The notes beneath the pieces were generated by a model. The model worked only from the letters and a program-made list of their open reading frames with translations, had not been told where the DNA came from and made no database searches. A DNA stretch of 37,764 nt from a virus: the IMG/VR virus record IMGVR_UViG_3300037153_000309, positions 1 through 37,764 of that record. One strand, given 5' to 3'. The position numbers were made by a program, and so were the translations under genes. Positions 15,602 to 23,241 of this stretch are shown piece by piece (position 1 is the stretch's first letter; each line of letters starts with the position of its first letter).

Positions 15602-18372
15602 TGGTGCTGCGCAGCACCCAGTACGAGCAGGGCACCGTCGAGAGCATCGCCGAGGTCGTGCTCGGCGACGAGCTGGCCACCGCCGTCACCGCCGGTGCCG
15701 GCACCCTGACCCTCGGTGACGTTGTCGACTTCAACGAGAGCGGCGGCCAGCTGCTGATCGGCGCCGAGATCCTCGCCTACACCGGACTCGACGACGACGC
15801 GAACACCATCACCCTGACCAGCGGCCTGGCCAACGCCTACAGCGTCGGCGAGCCGGTCTACGTGTACCCCGACAGCCGCGAGCGGCAGGCCACCGTGCGG
15901 CTCGACGACGACGGCGAGGCGGTCGTCGCACGGGTGCCGCACGCCCTGTACGACAGGCTCGCCGAAGGCACCCGAGACGACGCCAGCGCCGAGGTCGTGT
16001 CGCTGTACCTGGACGGCGACGAGTGGGTCGTCGACGACGTGCTCGGCATCGAACCACTCGTCGACGGCTCGTACCTGGACCCGGACACGATCCCGCCGCC
16101 CGCACCCAGCGACGGGCTGCCGCCGACCGGCACCCCCAGCGTGCTCGTGTCGCCGCTCGGCATCGGGTCGCTGTTCGTGCAGTGGTCCCCGCTGGTCAAC
16201 GCCGACGTCGTCTCCTACGACGTGCACATCAGCCCCACCAGCGGGTTCACCCCGAGCAGCGCGACGCTGTCCACCACCGTCGTCGCGCAGCAGAGCGCAA
16301 CCATCGCGAAGCTGCCCGACGACACCCCGCTGTCCTACGACACCGACTACTACGTGCGGGTCGCCCCGCACGACGTCGACGGCTACGGCACCACCAGCCA
16401 AGAGGCGACCGGACGGCCACGGCAGGCAGAAAACGCCGACTTCTCCGCCGAGACCATCTACGCGATGAAGATCAGCGCCAACTCGATCCAGTCCGGCCAG
16501 GTCGACGCCGAGCTGCTCATCGCGGGCACCATCAAGACCGCCGACACCGGGCAGCGGGTCGAGATCGACGGCCAGCACGGCCTGGTCAACTACGGGCCCG
16601 ACAACACCCCACGGGTGATCCTGCCGACCGGCGGCAGCGACCCGGCGGTGCTGCGCGGCGTCGCCGAGGTCGACACGCTGACCGTGCACGGCAACGCCGA
16701 ATTCCAGGCCGGTGCGCACATCAACACAGGCCAGGCGGTCGTGCTCGACTCCGCTGTGCAGGCCCCGGTCAGCCAGCCGCAGCTCAGCGCCTACTACCCG
16801 AGCCTGAGCCTGTACACCGACCAGTACACCGCAGCCGGCAGCCGCTTCGGGCTCGTCTGGCAGAACAGCCGATGGTGGCAGGCCAACCTCTTCTACGGCA
16901 CCTTTCTCACGTCGTACGACCCGACGACCGGCGCGCTCCTCGACACGCTGCACCTGCCCACCGCCGAGGGCGCACTCACCAGTCCCGACGCGCTGTGGGC
17001 CAGCGGCGGACTCACCCGCATCGGCAGCGCGTGGTACCTGCTCGGCTACCGGCACGGCAACGGCCAGTGGCAGGTACGCAAGTACGACGACACCGGTGCC
17101 GAGCTGCTGCGCTGGAACTACAGCCCGACGCCCGCGATCGACACCCGCCCGGCGATCGGCTACGCGAAGATCGGCGGAGTCGACACGCTGCTGATCGCAC
17201 GCTGCGACAGCAACGGCACGCTGCGCATCAGCGGCTTCGTCCCCGACACCGGCGCAGCGAGCGGCTCGGCAGTCGTCTCGACGACGAACCCCGGCAAGTG
17301 GGACGTCGCAGGCGTCGCCTACGGCCAGTTCGACTTCGCCAGCGTCAGCCGCTACGTCGTCGCGTTCGGCAGCGCCGGCGGCAGCGTGCACACCTGGGTC
17401 AGCGACACCGGCGGCGTGCTCGACACCACCCGCTACTGGCTGCAGGGCGGACAGTCGCTCGGCGGCTTCACCTGGGACGGCACCCGCTTCGTCGGACGAC
17501 GCACCGACACGGCGACGCTGACCTACTACAACAGCATCCGGGCCGAGATCAGCGGCGACAGCTACAACCTCGCCGCCGCCGCGACATACCGCGACAGCGT
17601 CAACGGCTACGAGACGACACCCGGCGCCAGCCGGCAGATCAGCATCGCGAAGCGGGCCGGGTACAGCATCAGCATCGCAGCGCTGCCGACCGGCGTCGAC
17701 AGCGTCCGCTTCCACATCAGCGCAGCCGGCGGTGCCTACGCGCCCTGCACACCGCAGCCCGCGGTCGGCCTGCTCGCGCAGACATACGCCAGCCTGACGA
17801 CGTCAGGTGTCACCCCGACCAGCAACACGTTCCCGAACAGCACACCGGCGCAGATGCGCTCGGCGACGATGCGCCAGGACGGCACCCCCAAGTTCCAGGC
17901 CGACGGCGCAGGCGCAGGCCGCTTCGACGGGCTGATCCCGCCCGGCAGCATCATCATGTTCGGCGGCTCGGCAGCCCCGCCCGGCTGGCTGATCTGCGAC
18001 GGCTCGTCGAAGTCGCGGGTGCTCTACCCCGACCTGTTCGCCGCGCTCGGCAGCGGCGCGATCTACGGCACCCCGGACGCGAACAACTTCTACCTGCCCG
18101 ACATGCGATCCCGCTACCCACGTGGCGTCGGGGCCTCAGCCACCCTGGGCGGCAGCGACGGCAAGCCCGACGACGGCACCCGCAACCAGCGGCACACCCA
18201 CTCGATCAGCGCGGCTGGGACATTCGCGAACATGAACGCGACGCCGAACACGGGCGGCGTCAACTCGCCACGGCACGTCGACTTCCAGAACCACGACCAC
18301 GGCGGTGCGACCGGACTCAGCGCTGCCGCTGACTTCCCCAATCTCGGCGTCAACTTCCTGATCAAGACCTGA
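15601..18372 (+). CDS. Tail fibre / receptor-binding protein with C-terminal collar domain
   Basis: The start of this 923-aa protein is taken at ATG 15601 (TGATG junction); the longer open frame upstream only overlaps the hub gene. Regions: N-terminal tail-attachment part; fibronectin-like domain about 178-273; a KISANSIQSGQVDAELLIAG segment near 290, typical where fibres anchor; a region about 395-660 with repeated WY/GG-rich strands suggesting a beta-propeller; and residues 777-923, a phage tail-collar domain (GSIIMFGGSAAPPGWLICDG, NNFYLPDMRSRYPRGVG). HTH and HDH motifs near the end resemble metal-binding trimer tips. It is a likely host-range determinant. Confidence 0.85.
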   Translation: MVLRSTQYEQGTVESIAEVVLGDELATAVTAGAGTLTLGDVVDFNESGGQLLIGAEILAYTGLDDDANTITLTSGLANAYSVGEPVYVYPDSRERQATVRLDDDGEAVVARVPHALYDRLAEGTRDDASAEVVSLYLDGDEWVVDDVLGIEPLVDGSYLDPDTIPPPAPSDGLPPTGTPSVLVSPLGIGSLFVQWSPLVNADVVSYDVHISPTSGFTPSSATLSTTVVAQQSATIAKLPDDTPLSYDTDYYVRVAPHDVDGYGTTSQEATGRPRQAENADFSAETIYAMKISANSIQSGQVDAELLIAGTIKTADTGQRVEIDGQHGLVNYGPDNTPRVILPTGGSDPAVLRGVAEVDTLTVHGNAEFQAGAHINTGQAVVLDSAVQAPVSQPQLSAYYPSLSLYTDQYTAAGSRFGLVWQNSRWWQANLFYGTFLTSYDPTTGALLDTLHLPTAEGALTSPDALWASGGLTRIGSAWYLLGYRHGNGQWQVRKYDDTGAELLRWNYSPTPAIDTRPAIGYAKIGGVDTLLIARCDSNGTLRISGFVPDTGAASGSAVVSTTNPGKWDVAGVAYGQFDFASVSRYVVAFGSAGGSVHTWVSDTGGVLDTTRYWLQGGQSLGGFTWDGTRFVGRRTDTATLTYYNSIRAEISGDSYNLAAAATYRDSVNGYETTPGASRQISIAKRAGYSISIAALPTGVDSVRFHISAAGGAYAPCTPQPAVGLLAQTYASLTTSGVTPTSNTFPNSTPAQMRSATMRQDGTPKFQADGAGAGRFDGLIPPGSIIMFGGSAAPPGWLICDGSSKSRVLYPDLFAALGSGAIYGTPDANNFYLPDMRSRYPRGVGASATLGGSDGKPDDGTRNQRHTHSISAAGTFANMNATPNTGGVNSPRHVDFQNHDHGGATGLSAAADFPNLGVNFLIKT

Positions 18373-18381
18373 GGAGCAGCC

Positions 18382-18657
18382 GTGTCGTACAACACGATCA
18401 TCGAGCTGGCAGGCTCGCCGAGCCTGACCGCACGCATAGCAGCCGCAGCAGCGCAGGAGGGCCAGCCCGAGCCGTTGCTCTGGGCGCAGAGCCACACCTG
18501 GGAACTCGCCGCACAGCCCGGCTGGGCCGACGCGTGGGCATCCGCCGAGACGGCGAAGACAAGCAAGGACAACCCCGACACCGGCCAGCGCGACGACGTG
18601 ATCACCGACGGCATGATCCTCGCCGGCGTGCAGGCCGTGCTCGCCGCGACCCCATGA
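18382..18657 (+). CDS. Small conserved phage protein after tail fibre, unknown
   Basis: This 91-aa protein has a GTG start preceded by GAGGAG. The pattern LTARIAAAAAQEG...LWAQSHTWELAAQPGWADAW...DDVITDGMILAGVQAVL is a small helical family often found right after tail genes in actinophages and phage-like elements. The function is not known to me. It may be a fibre accessory or chaperone, by position. Confidence 0.75.
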   Translation: MSYNTIIELAGSPSLTARIAAAAAQEGQPEPLLWAQSHTWELAAQPGWADAWASAETAKTSKDNPDTGQRDDVITDGMILAGVQAVLAATP

Positions 18658-18713
18658 GACCCAGCGATGCGCTGAAGCGCTGGTACCGACGACACCACCG
18701 AGAGGAGACCACC

Positions 18714-18848
18714 ATGAGCACCCAACCCGACGACAGGGAGCACGTCGACGTCCCCGACGACGACGAGCTGGAGCCCGGCACCGAGCCCGAGCCCGAAGGC
18801 CCGCAGGACGACGGCGACAACAACGACGACGACGTCGAGGCCGACTGA
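18714..18848 (+). CDS. Very acidic small protein, unknown
   Basis: This ORF is 44 aa from ATG 18714, which has an AGGAG site six bases upstream. An in-frame ATG at 18654 overlapping the previous stop would give 64 aa with a basic extension (KRWYRRHH). The body is nearly all Asp, Glu and Pro (PDDDELEPGTEPEPEGPQDD), so it should be disordered. It overlaps the endolysin start (TGATG), so it is probably translated with it. Confidence 0.6.
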   Translation: MSTQPDDREHVDVPDDDELEPGTEPEPEGPQDDGDNNDDDVEAD

Positions 18849-19549
18849 TGGTCGTCAAGACCGCCCAAGAGGCCATCGAGAACGCGAACGCGACCAAGAC
18901 CTGCGAACCCGGCTACTGCCTCAAATACACCCGTACCTGGCTAGGCATCGGCTCCAAGTACCAGTCGGCCTACGAGGCTTGGCAGAACGCGAAGCACAAG
19001 CACCCAGGCGACAAGCAGCCGCCGAACGGCGCGCCGGTCTTCTGGAGATCGCCTTCAACCAGCAGCACCGGTTACGGTCACATCGCGCTGGTACGCAAGA
19101 CCGACATGCGAACCACCGACAAGCCACAGTCCGGCAGCGTCGACAACGACGACGGCACCTGGCCCCGGGTGCACTGGGGACAGACCTACCTCGGGTGGAC
19201 CGAGGACCTCAACGGCGTCGACATCCCCTACCTGCGCGGCGGCGGGAACTGGCGAGCCACCGGCGACGTGTACGTGTCCAAGCTGCACAAAGGTCAGAAG
19301 GACTCCGACTCGGTGGCCCGGCTGTGCTACCGGCTGCGCAACCACGACAAGATGCCTGGCAGCCACCGGCCGGTCAAGCAGTGGAACAACTACAACCAGG
19401 ACATGCTCGAAGCGGTCCGGTACTGGCAACGCAAAATCAACGGGTCCGGCGACGCACAGCCGGCCCCCGGCCCCACCGACGGCACCAGCATGTCCAACCA
19501 GCAGGCCAACCGGCTGTTCGGCGACAACTACAACGTCATCGAGGAGTGA
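18848..19549 (+). CDS. Endolysin, Cys/His peptidase or amidase type
   Basis: This 233-aa protein degrades peptidoglycan at the end of infection. Residues 19-35 (CEPGYCLKYTRTWLGIG) place a likely catalytic Cys24 at the start of a helix. TGYGHIALVRK (His78) supplies the histidine, the usual arrangement of CHAP/NlpC-like folds. Residues 155-200 (SVARLCYRLRN...AVRYWQRKIN) look like a peptidoglycan-binding helical module. There is no signal peptide, so export would need the holins encoded just downstream. The exact peptidase family is not certain. Confidence 0.8.
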   Translation: MVVKTAQEAIENANATKTCEPGYCLKYTRTWLGIGSKYQSAYEAWQNAKHKHPGDKQPPNGAPVFWRSPSTSSTGYGHIALVRKTDMRTTDKPQSGSVDNDDGTWPRVHWGQTYLGWTEDLNGVDIPYLRGGGNWRATGDVYVSKLHKGQKDSDSVARLCYRLRNHDKMPGSHRPVKQWNNYNQDMLEAVRYWQRKINGSGDAQPAPGPTDGTSMSNQQANRLFGDNYNVIEE

Positions 19550-19550
19550 C

Positions 19551-19742
19551 ATGCTCGCCGATGGCGTCTTCGACAGCCCCGCAGTCGGCGTCATCGCGTT
19601 CAGCCTCGCCGGGTTCTCGCTCGGCATGGGCCTCGTGCTCGGCGCGTTCGTCGCCCGCGCCCTGCGCAGGTACATGGAGGACGAGGACTACCAGCCCTAC
19701 TCGCGGCGCCGCCGACGCCGACGAGACGACGACGAGACATGA
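19551..19742 (+). CDS. Small single-span membrane protein, possible holin partner
   Basis: This 63-aa protein has one clear hydrophobic span (about residues 11-36, VGVIAFSLAGFSLGMGLVLG...) followed by a charged tail ending in RRRRRRRDDDET. It sits between the endolysin and a second membrane protein, the usual place for lysis membrane proteins. It overlaps the next ATG by four bases. A holin, antiholin or pinholin-like role is inferred from position and size. Confidence 0.7.
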   Translation: MLADGVFDSPAVGVIAFSLAGFSLGMGLVLGAFVARALRRYMEDEDYQPYSRRRRRRRDDDET

Positions 19743-20014
19743 GAGTTCGCGACCGCTCGACGGTCGACCTGATCGTGGTGTTCCTGACCGGCATGGTCGG
19801 CTTCTACATCGCCTGCTCGCTGCTGTTCGTCGCCATCTCCGAGCTGATACACCCCGACAACGACACCTCGCTGCTACTCAACCGGGTCGGCGCCGTCGTC
19901 TACAGCATCGTCGGCGCCGTCATCGGGTTCATCGGCGGCCGCGCCACCGGACATCTCGAAGGCGAGCATGAAGAGCGCAGGCGAGCAGCACAAAGATCAG
20001 ACAGCGACGACTGA
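19739..20014 (+). CDS. Two-span membrane protein, holin candidate
   Basis: This 91-aa protein has predicted membrane spans at about 10-35 (LIVVFLTGMVGFYIACSLLF) and 46-67 (LNRVGAVVYSIVGAVIGFIGG). Its C-terminus is charged (EHEERRRAAQRSDSDD). This is the common class II holin topology with a hydrophilic tail, directly downstream of the endolysin. It is the best holin candidate of the pair. Confidence 0.72.
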   Translation: MRVRDRSTVDLIVVFLTGMVGFYIACSLLFVAISELIHPDNDTSLLLNRVGAVVYSIVGAVIGFIGGRATGHLEGEHEERRRAAQRSDSDD

Positions 20015-20032
20015 ACGAGGGCACGGCGCGAC

Positions 20033-20062
20033 TTGTCGGCGGCCAATGCGAACATATGTTCG
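20033..20062 (+). promoter_or_regulatory. LexA (SOS) box overlapping a promoter
   Basis: The perfect 14-bp palindrome CGAACATATGTTCG (20049-20062) fits the actinobacterial LexA box core CGAAC-N4-GTTCG. A -10-like TATGTT (20055-20060) lies inside it, with TTGTCG (20033-20038) 16 bases upstream as a -35. A start near 20067 would give a short leader to the Panacea gene. Binding by host LexA is inferred. Confidence 0.65.
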
Positions 20063-20063
20063 G

Positions 20064-20083
20064 TGCTGGCGAGCCTGCCAGCA
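20064..20083 (+). promoter_or_regulatory. Inverted repeat in the toxin-antitoxin leader
   Basis: TGCTGGC (20064-20070) and GCCAGCA (20077-20083) form a 7-bp stem with a 6-base loop directly after the LexA box. It is not followed by U residues. It may be an operator for autoregulation by the encoded proteins or a leader hairpin. Confidence 0.4.
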
Positions 20084-20114
20084 CACCGACCGTTGACTCA
20101 CTAAGGTGTTCGCC

Positions 20115-20669
20115 ATGGCCCAGACCTCGGCTCACACCGTCGCCGCGGAACTGCGACGACGGCTACCCGGCCTGCCCGTCAAGAAGCTCCACAAGCTGCT
20201 CTACTACTGCCAGGGCCACCACCTGGCCACCTTCGGCGAACCCCTGTTCCACGAGACGATCTCCGCCTGGGATATGGGCCCCGTCGTCGGCCAACTCTGG
20301 TACCTCGAGAAGAAGAGCGGCCCGGCAGACGCCGCACCCGAATCCGACGAGGCGGTCCTGAACACGATCGGGTACGTGGCAAGCCGCTACGGACAGCTCA
20401 ACGGGCTCCAGCTGGAACGGCTCACCCACAGCGAGACCCCCTGGCTCGAAGCCGACGACCGTCGCCTGGCAGGGGAGAGCGAAAGGATCCCAACCGCCTC
20501 GATCGAGCGGTACTTCCGCGAGGCCGCGCTCGACCAGGACGACGAGCTGACACCGGTCGACTCCGAACTCCTTCGCGAGCTGCTCGACGGTGCCGAGCAG
20601 CGACTCACCGACCACCTCGACACGGACTCCATCGACGACCTGCGGCGCCACTTCGCCACACATGGCTGA
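20115..20669 (+). CDS. Panacea (SocA-like, DUF4065) domain antitoxin
   Basis: In this 184-aa protein, residues 20-62 (LPVKKLHKLLYYCQGHHLA, then SAWDMGPVVGQLWY) are a clear Panacea/SocA-like signature, and the LERLTHSETPWLEA segment is also typical. Family knowledge: Panacea domains neutralise many unrelated toxins and often sit upstream of the toxin gene. ATG 20115 has an AAGG site six bases upstream; an in-frame GTG at 20106 is the alternative. It overlaps the next ORF by eight bases. The LexA box upstream suggests DNA-damage induction. It lies just after the lysis genes, a common moron position. Confidence 0.85.
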   Translation: MAQTSAHTVAAELRRRLPGLPVKKLHKLLYYCQGHHLATFGEPLFHETISAWDMGPVVGQLWYLEKKSGPADAAPESDEAVLNTIGYVASRYGQLNGLQLERLTHSETPWLEADDRRLAGESERIPTASIERYFREAALDQDDELTPVDSELLRELLDGAEQRLTDHLDTDSIDDLRRHFATHG

Positions 20670-20967
20670 CCCGGCCGGGCCTCCCTGGGCACTGGTCGGG
20701 TTCAAGGACCGCTACGACACCTGGCTCGCCCAAGACCCCGTGCCCGACGCGTTCGTGCGCCTCGTCGTGGAGACCTGGATCCTCAGCCGCAGCACCGACC
20801 CCTACCAAGGCGCCCAACGACTCCCCGAGTTCGGTCCCAACTTCTGGGGCGGCAGAATCGCCGGCACCGAACAAGGCGACCACGTCGTCGTCGGCTACTA
20901 CTGGATCAACGAGACCAACAACACCGTCCGCTGCGACAGCATCGCCACTCTCTCGCTACCGCTGTAA
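20662..20967 (+). CDS. Putative toxin partner of the Panacea antitoxin, unrecognised
   Basis: This 101-aa protein starts with an ATG inside the end of the antitoxin gene (8-base overlap), the classic coupled toxin-antitoxin layout. Helical N-terminal half: FKDRYDTWLAQDP, FVRLVVETWILSRSTDPYQGA. Beta-rich C-terminal half: GRIAGTEQGDHVVVGYYWIN, VRCDSIATLSLPL. The size and helix-then-sheet order would suit a RelE/ParE-sized toxin, but no catalytic motif of a known class is visible. The toxin role is inferred only from pairing with a Panacea gene. Confidence 0.6.
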   Translation: MADPAGPPWALVGFKDRYDTWLAQDPVPDAFVRLVVETWILSRSTDPYQGAQRLPEFGPNFWGGRIAGTEQGDHVVVGYYWINETNNTVRCDSIATLSLPL

Positions 20968-21090
20968 ACCCGCGCCGGCCCGGGGGGCTACCCACTGGGA
21001 AACGGTCAGCACCGGCCGAACGACCAACGGGGACTAGCCCGAACGGGCCACCCCTTCAAATCACATATCTGTGGTTTCGACGGGGCTCTT
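20968..21090 (+). other. Intergenic gap before the methyltransferase
   Basis: This 123-base gap has no ORF. It starts G/C-rich and ends in an A/T-richer patch (about 21055-21075) just before the GTG start of the methyltransferase, which could hold its promoter. No convincing -35/-10 pair or ribosome-binding site was found. Confidence 0.35.
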
Positions 21091-22722
21091 GTGGCGGAAG
21101 TGCACCACTGGGACAATGAGGCGCTTTCCTCAACCCAGGGAGAACACGTGGAGACTCCCGATCGAGTGCTCTATTGCCGCGACAACGCCGACGCCTTGAA
21201 CGAGATCCCCGACGACAGCGTCGACCTGATCTATCTCGACCCGCCGTTTTTCTCGAATCGGGTCTACGAGGTCATCTGGGGGGACGAAGCGGAGGTCCGG
21301 TCATTCGAGGACCGCTGGGAGGGAGGGATGCGCCACTACATCGCCTGGATGCGGCACCGCGTGTTACAGCTGCACCGGGTGCTGCGGCCGACCGGCTCGA
21401 TCTACCTGCACTGCGATCCGCATGCAAGCCACTATCTGAAGATCATGCTGGACGAGATCTTCGGCATGTCCTACTTCCGGAACGAAATCGTGTGGCGACG
21501 CACCGGGGCGCACGGCAAGAGCCGGCGATATGCGCCGATCCACGACACGATCCTCTTCTACACGAAAACCAACGACTACACGTGGAACCGACCGAAACGC
21601 CCCTACATGCGCGGCCACGTTGAAGAGTTTTTCGTTCAGGACAGCCAAGGCTGGCGAACCAACTACTACGGGAACGTGCTGACGGGCAGCGGCCGGCGAG
21701 GCGGGCTCTCCGGTCAACCCTGGCGGGGCATTGACCCGTCGAGCAAGGAGCGCCACTGGGCCATCCCGGGGGCACTCGTCGAGGAGGTCGATGAAGATCT
21801 CAGCGGCCTGAACCAGCACCAGAAGCTGGATCGCCTGCTGGAGCTCGGTTACATCACGCTCGATCCCAACGCAGCATGGCCCATGTATCAGCACTACATC
21901 CGCCCTCACGACGGAACTCCCGCCCCGGACCTCTGGACATACCAGCCGTACACCGAGGGCACCGTCTTCGGGACCGAGGAGGGCGTCGACGCCGACGTGC
22001 GCTGGCTATCAACCCGCGACCGCGAACGCCTCGGCTACCCCACGCAGAAGCCTGAGGCGCTGCTAGCGCGAATCATCAGGGCAAGCAGCAACGGGGGCGA
22101 CACGGTCCTCGACCCCTTCTGCGGATGCGGTACCACGGTCAGCGTCGCGGAGAAACTCAACAGGAACTGGATCGGCATCGACATCAGCCCCACCGCCGTC
22201 AACCTGATGCGAGACCGGCTCAACCGAATCGGGAACGTGCGACCGTTCCAGGTACTCAACATGCCCGAGACCCAGCAGGATCTGCGAGCACTCAAACCCT
22301 TCGAGTTTCAGAACTGGGTCATCGCCAAGTTCGTCGGCACCCACAGCCCCCGCAAGTCCGGTGACATGGGAATCGACGGGTACAGCTTCTTCGAGCACAA
22401 TCCCATCCAGGTCAAACGCTCCGACCGGGTCGGCCGCAACGTGATCGACAACTTCGAAACCGCCATGCGCCGCGGACACCACACCGTCGGCTACATCGTC
22501 GGCTTCAGCTTCACCCGCGGCGCGCACGAAGAGGTCGCCCGGGCCAAATGGCACGACGGACTCGAGATCCGACTCCGCACCGTGGCCGACCTGCTCAAGC
22601 CCCAGCTCAAGGACCAGATCCCCGAACTGGGCCAGGTCGTCGAGCTACCCCTCCCGCCGTCTCGACCGCGTCAGGCCCTGCCCAGCCCAGACGAGCTCAT
22701 CGCCAGCGACCTCGCCGGCTGA
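21091..22722 (+). CDS. DNA methyltransferase fused to an Mrr-like nuclease domain
   Basis: This 543-aa protein combines two domains. The N-terminal two thirds is a beta-class N6-adenine/N4-cytosine methyltransferase: motif IV DPPF (50-53), the TQKPEALLARII helix (318-329), then motif I LDPFCGCGTT (340-349), in the IV-before-I order of that class. Residues 400-485 look like an Mrr-type PD-(D/E)XK nuclease: FEFQNWVIAKF, GDMGIDGY (D429) and the QxK pair IQVKR (Q440, K442), then FSFTRGAHEEV. Putative roles are self-contained restriction-modification, host-restriction evasion or exclusion of other phages. The GTG start is tentative; GTG 21148 in frame is an alternative. Confidence 0.85.
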   Translation: MAEVHHWDNEALSSTQGEHVETPDRVLYCRDNADALNEIPDDSVDLIYLDPPFFSNRVYEVIWGDEAEVRSFEDRWEGGMRHYIAWMRHRVLQLHRVLRPTGSIYLHCDPHASHYLKIMLDEIFGMSYFRNEIVWRRTGAHGKSRRYAPIHDTILFYTKTNDYTWNRPKRPYMRGHVEEFFVQDSQGWRTNYYGNVLTGSGRRGGLSGQPWRGIDPSSKERHWAIPGALVEEVDEDLSGLNQHQKLDRLLELGYITLDPNAAWPMYQHYIRPHDGTPAPDLWTYQPYTEGTVFGTEEGVDADVRWLSTRDRERLGYPTQKPEALLARIIRASSNGGDTVLDPFCGCGTTVSVAEKLNRNWIGIDISPTAVNLMRDRLNRIGNVRPFQVLNMPETQQDLRALKPFEFQNWVIAKFVGTHSPRKSGDMGIDGYSFFEHNPIQVKRSDRVGRNVIDNFETAMRRGHHTVGYIVGFSFTRGAHEEVARAKWHDGLEIRLRTVADLLKPQLKDQIPELGQVVELPLPPSRPRQALPSPDELIASDLAG

Positions 22723-22725
22723 GCG

Positions 22726-22902
22726 CTACTTCGCTGCGAGCAGCGCTCGCCGCAACACCTCACCCGGCGACACCCCATCACGCTCCGCGATCTGACGCAG
22801 CCGCTGATGCTCCTCCGGTAACAGACGCACCCCCACCAAATGCTGGCGCCTACGAACATCGCTAGCGCGTCGGCTTCGCTTGGGCTTGATCTGTTCGGTC
22901 AT
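22726..22902 (-). CDS. Ribbon-helix-helix (CopG/Arc-like) regulator
   Basis: This 58-aa protein starts at the ATG on the minus strand (22902). A basic N-terminus (KPKRSRRASDVRRRQ) precedes a strand and two helices (HLVGVRLLPEEHQRLRQIAE, VSPGEVLRRALLAAK), the ribbon-helix-helix fold of small repressors. It is convergent with the methyltransferase, three bases away. Three GGTTAACC-like palindromic sites lie upstream (22929-23009), consistent with autoregulation and control of the divergent 23074 gene. A longer in-frame extension upstream is translated noise over the operators. Confidence 0.75.
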   Translation of the reverse strand: MTEQIKPKRSRRASDVRRRQHLVGVRLLPEEHQRLRQIAERDGVSPGEVLRRALLAAK

Positions 22903-22928
22903 GCGCCCAGCATGGAGGAACCTGAAGG

Positions 22929-23009
22929 CGGATAACCGCAGCGACACGCCATGCTCGGACCGGTGAAAGTCGGTTAATTGGCTCGCGTGTCGGGAGCCGG
23001 TTAACCGGC
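22929..23009. promoter_or_regulatory. Three palindromic operator-like sites between divergent genes
   Basis: GCCGGTTAACCGGC at 22996-23009 is a perfect 14-bp palindrome. CGGTTAATTGG at 22971-22981 and CGGATAACCG at 22929-22938 are imperfect copies of the same CGGTTAACCG core. They lie between the leftward RHH gene and the rightward 55-aa gene. The RHH protein is the obvious candidate to bind them. Confidence 0.6.
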
Positions 23010-23073
23010 CTGGGTCTGCGAACCTTGACCTGGGCGAGCGGTCCATGCTCGCCCAGATCAAGGAGATTCAATC

Positions 23074-23241
23074 ATGGCCATCGTGGCCCCGTACCATACC
23101 AACTCACCCGAGTATCCACCTCAACACCGCAACGTCCACCACAACAAGGACAACTGCCCTGATGGCAAGCGGATCAAGCCCTGGCACAAGGAGTCAGGAA
23201 CTGGCAACAAACCGCTTTGCAAGGAATGCCCGAAGGTCTAG
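23074..23241 (+). CDS. Small Cys-rich, probably zinc-binding protein
   Basis: This 55-aa ORF has an AAGGAG site at 23060-23065, eight bases before the ATG. It contains MAIVAPYHTNSPEYP, then HHNKDNCPDGKRIKP and a terminal PLCKECPKV. The C...C-x2-C pattern with histidines suggests a single zinc site. Very similar short proteins (DACxDGKRIK...CxxC) are common, uncharacterised genes in actinobacteria and their phages. It ends with a 4-base overlap with the convergent 23238 gene. Confidence 0.75.
   Translation: MAIVAPYHTNSPEYPPQHRNVHHNKDNCPDGKRIKPWHKESGTGNKPLCKECPKV

Noticed and set aside
15106-17715. 869-aa minus-strand open frame opposite the fibre gene
   Set aside because: It is a shadow of high G/C third positions: composition is Val/Arg/Ala/Gly/Asp-rich without recognisable domains, while the plus strand has clear fibronectin and collar motifs.
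15601-18372. Diversity-generating retroelement target
   Set aside because: No reverse transcriptase gene or template repeat is present anywhere in the window.
20093-20107. TTGACT and TAAGGT as a promoter for the Panacea gene
   Set aside because: The two hexamers are only three bases apart. AAGG is better read as the ribosome-binding site.
22903-23061. N-terminal extension of the RHH protein to 23061
   Set aside because: The extension runs across the operator palindromes and has no motif; ATG at 22902 starts a complete RHH fold.
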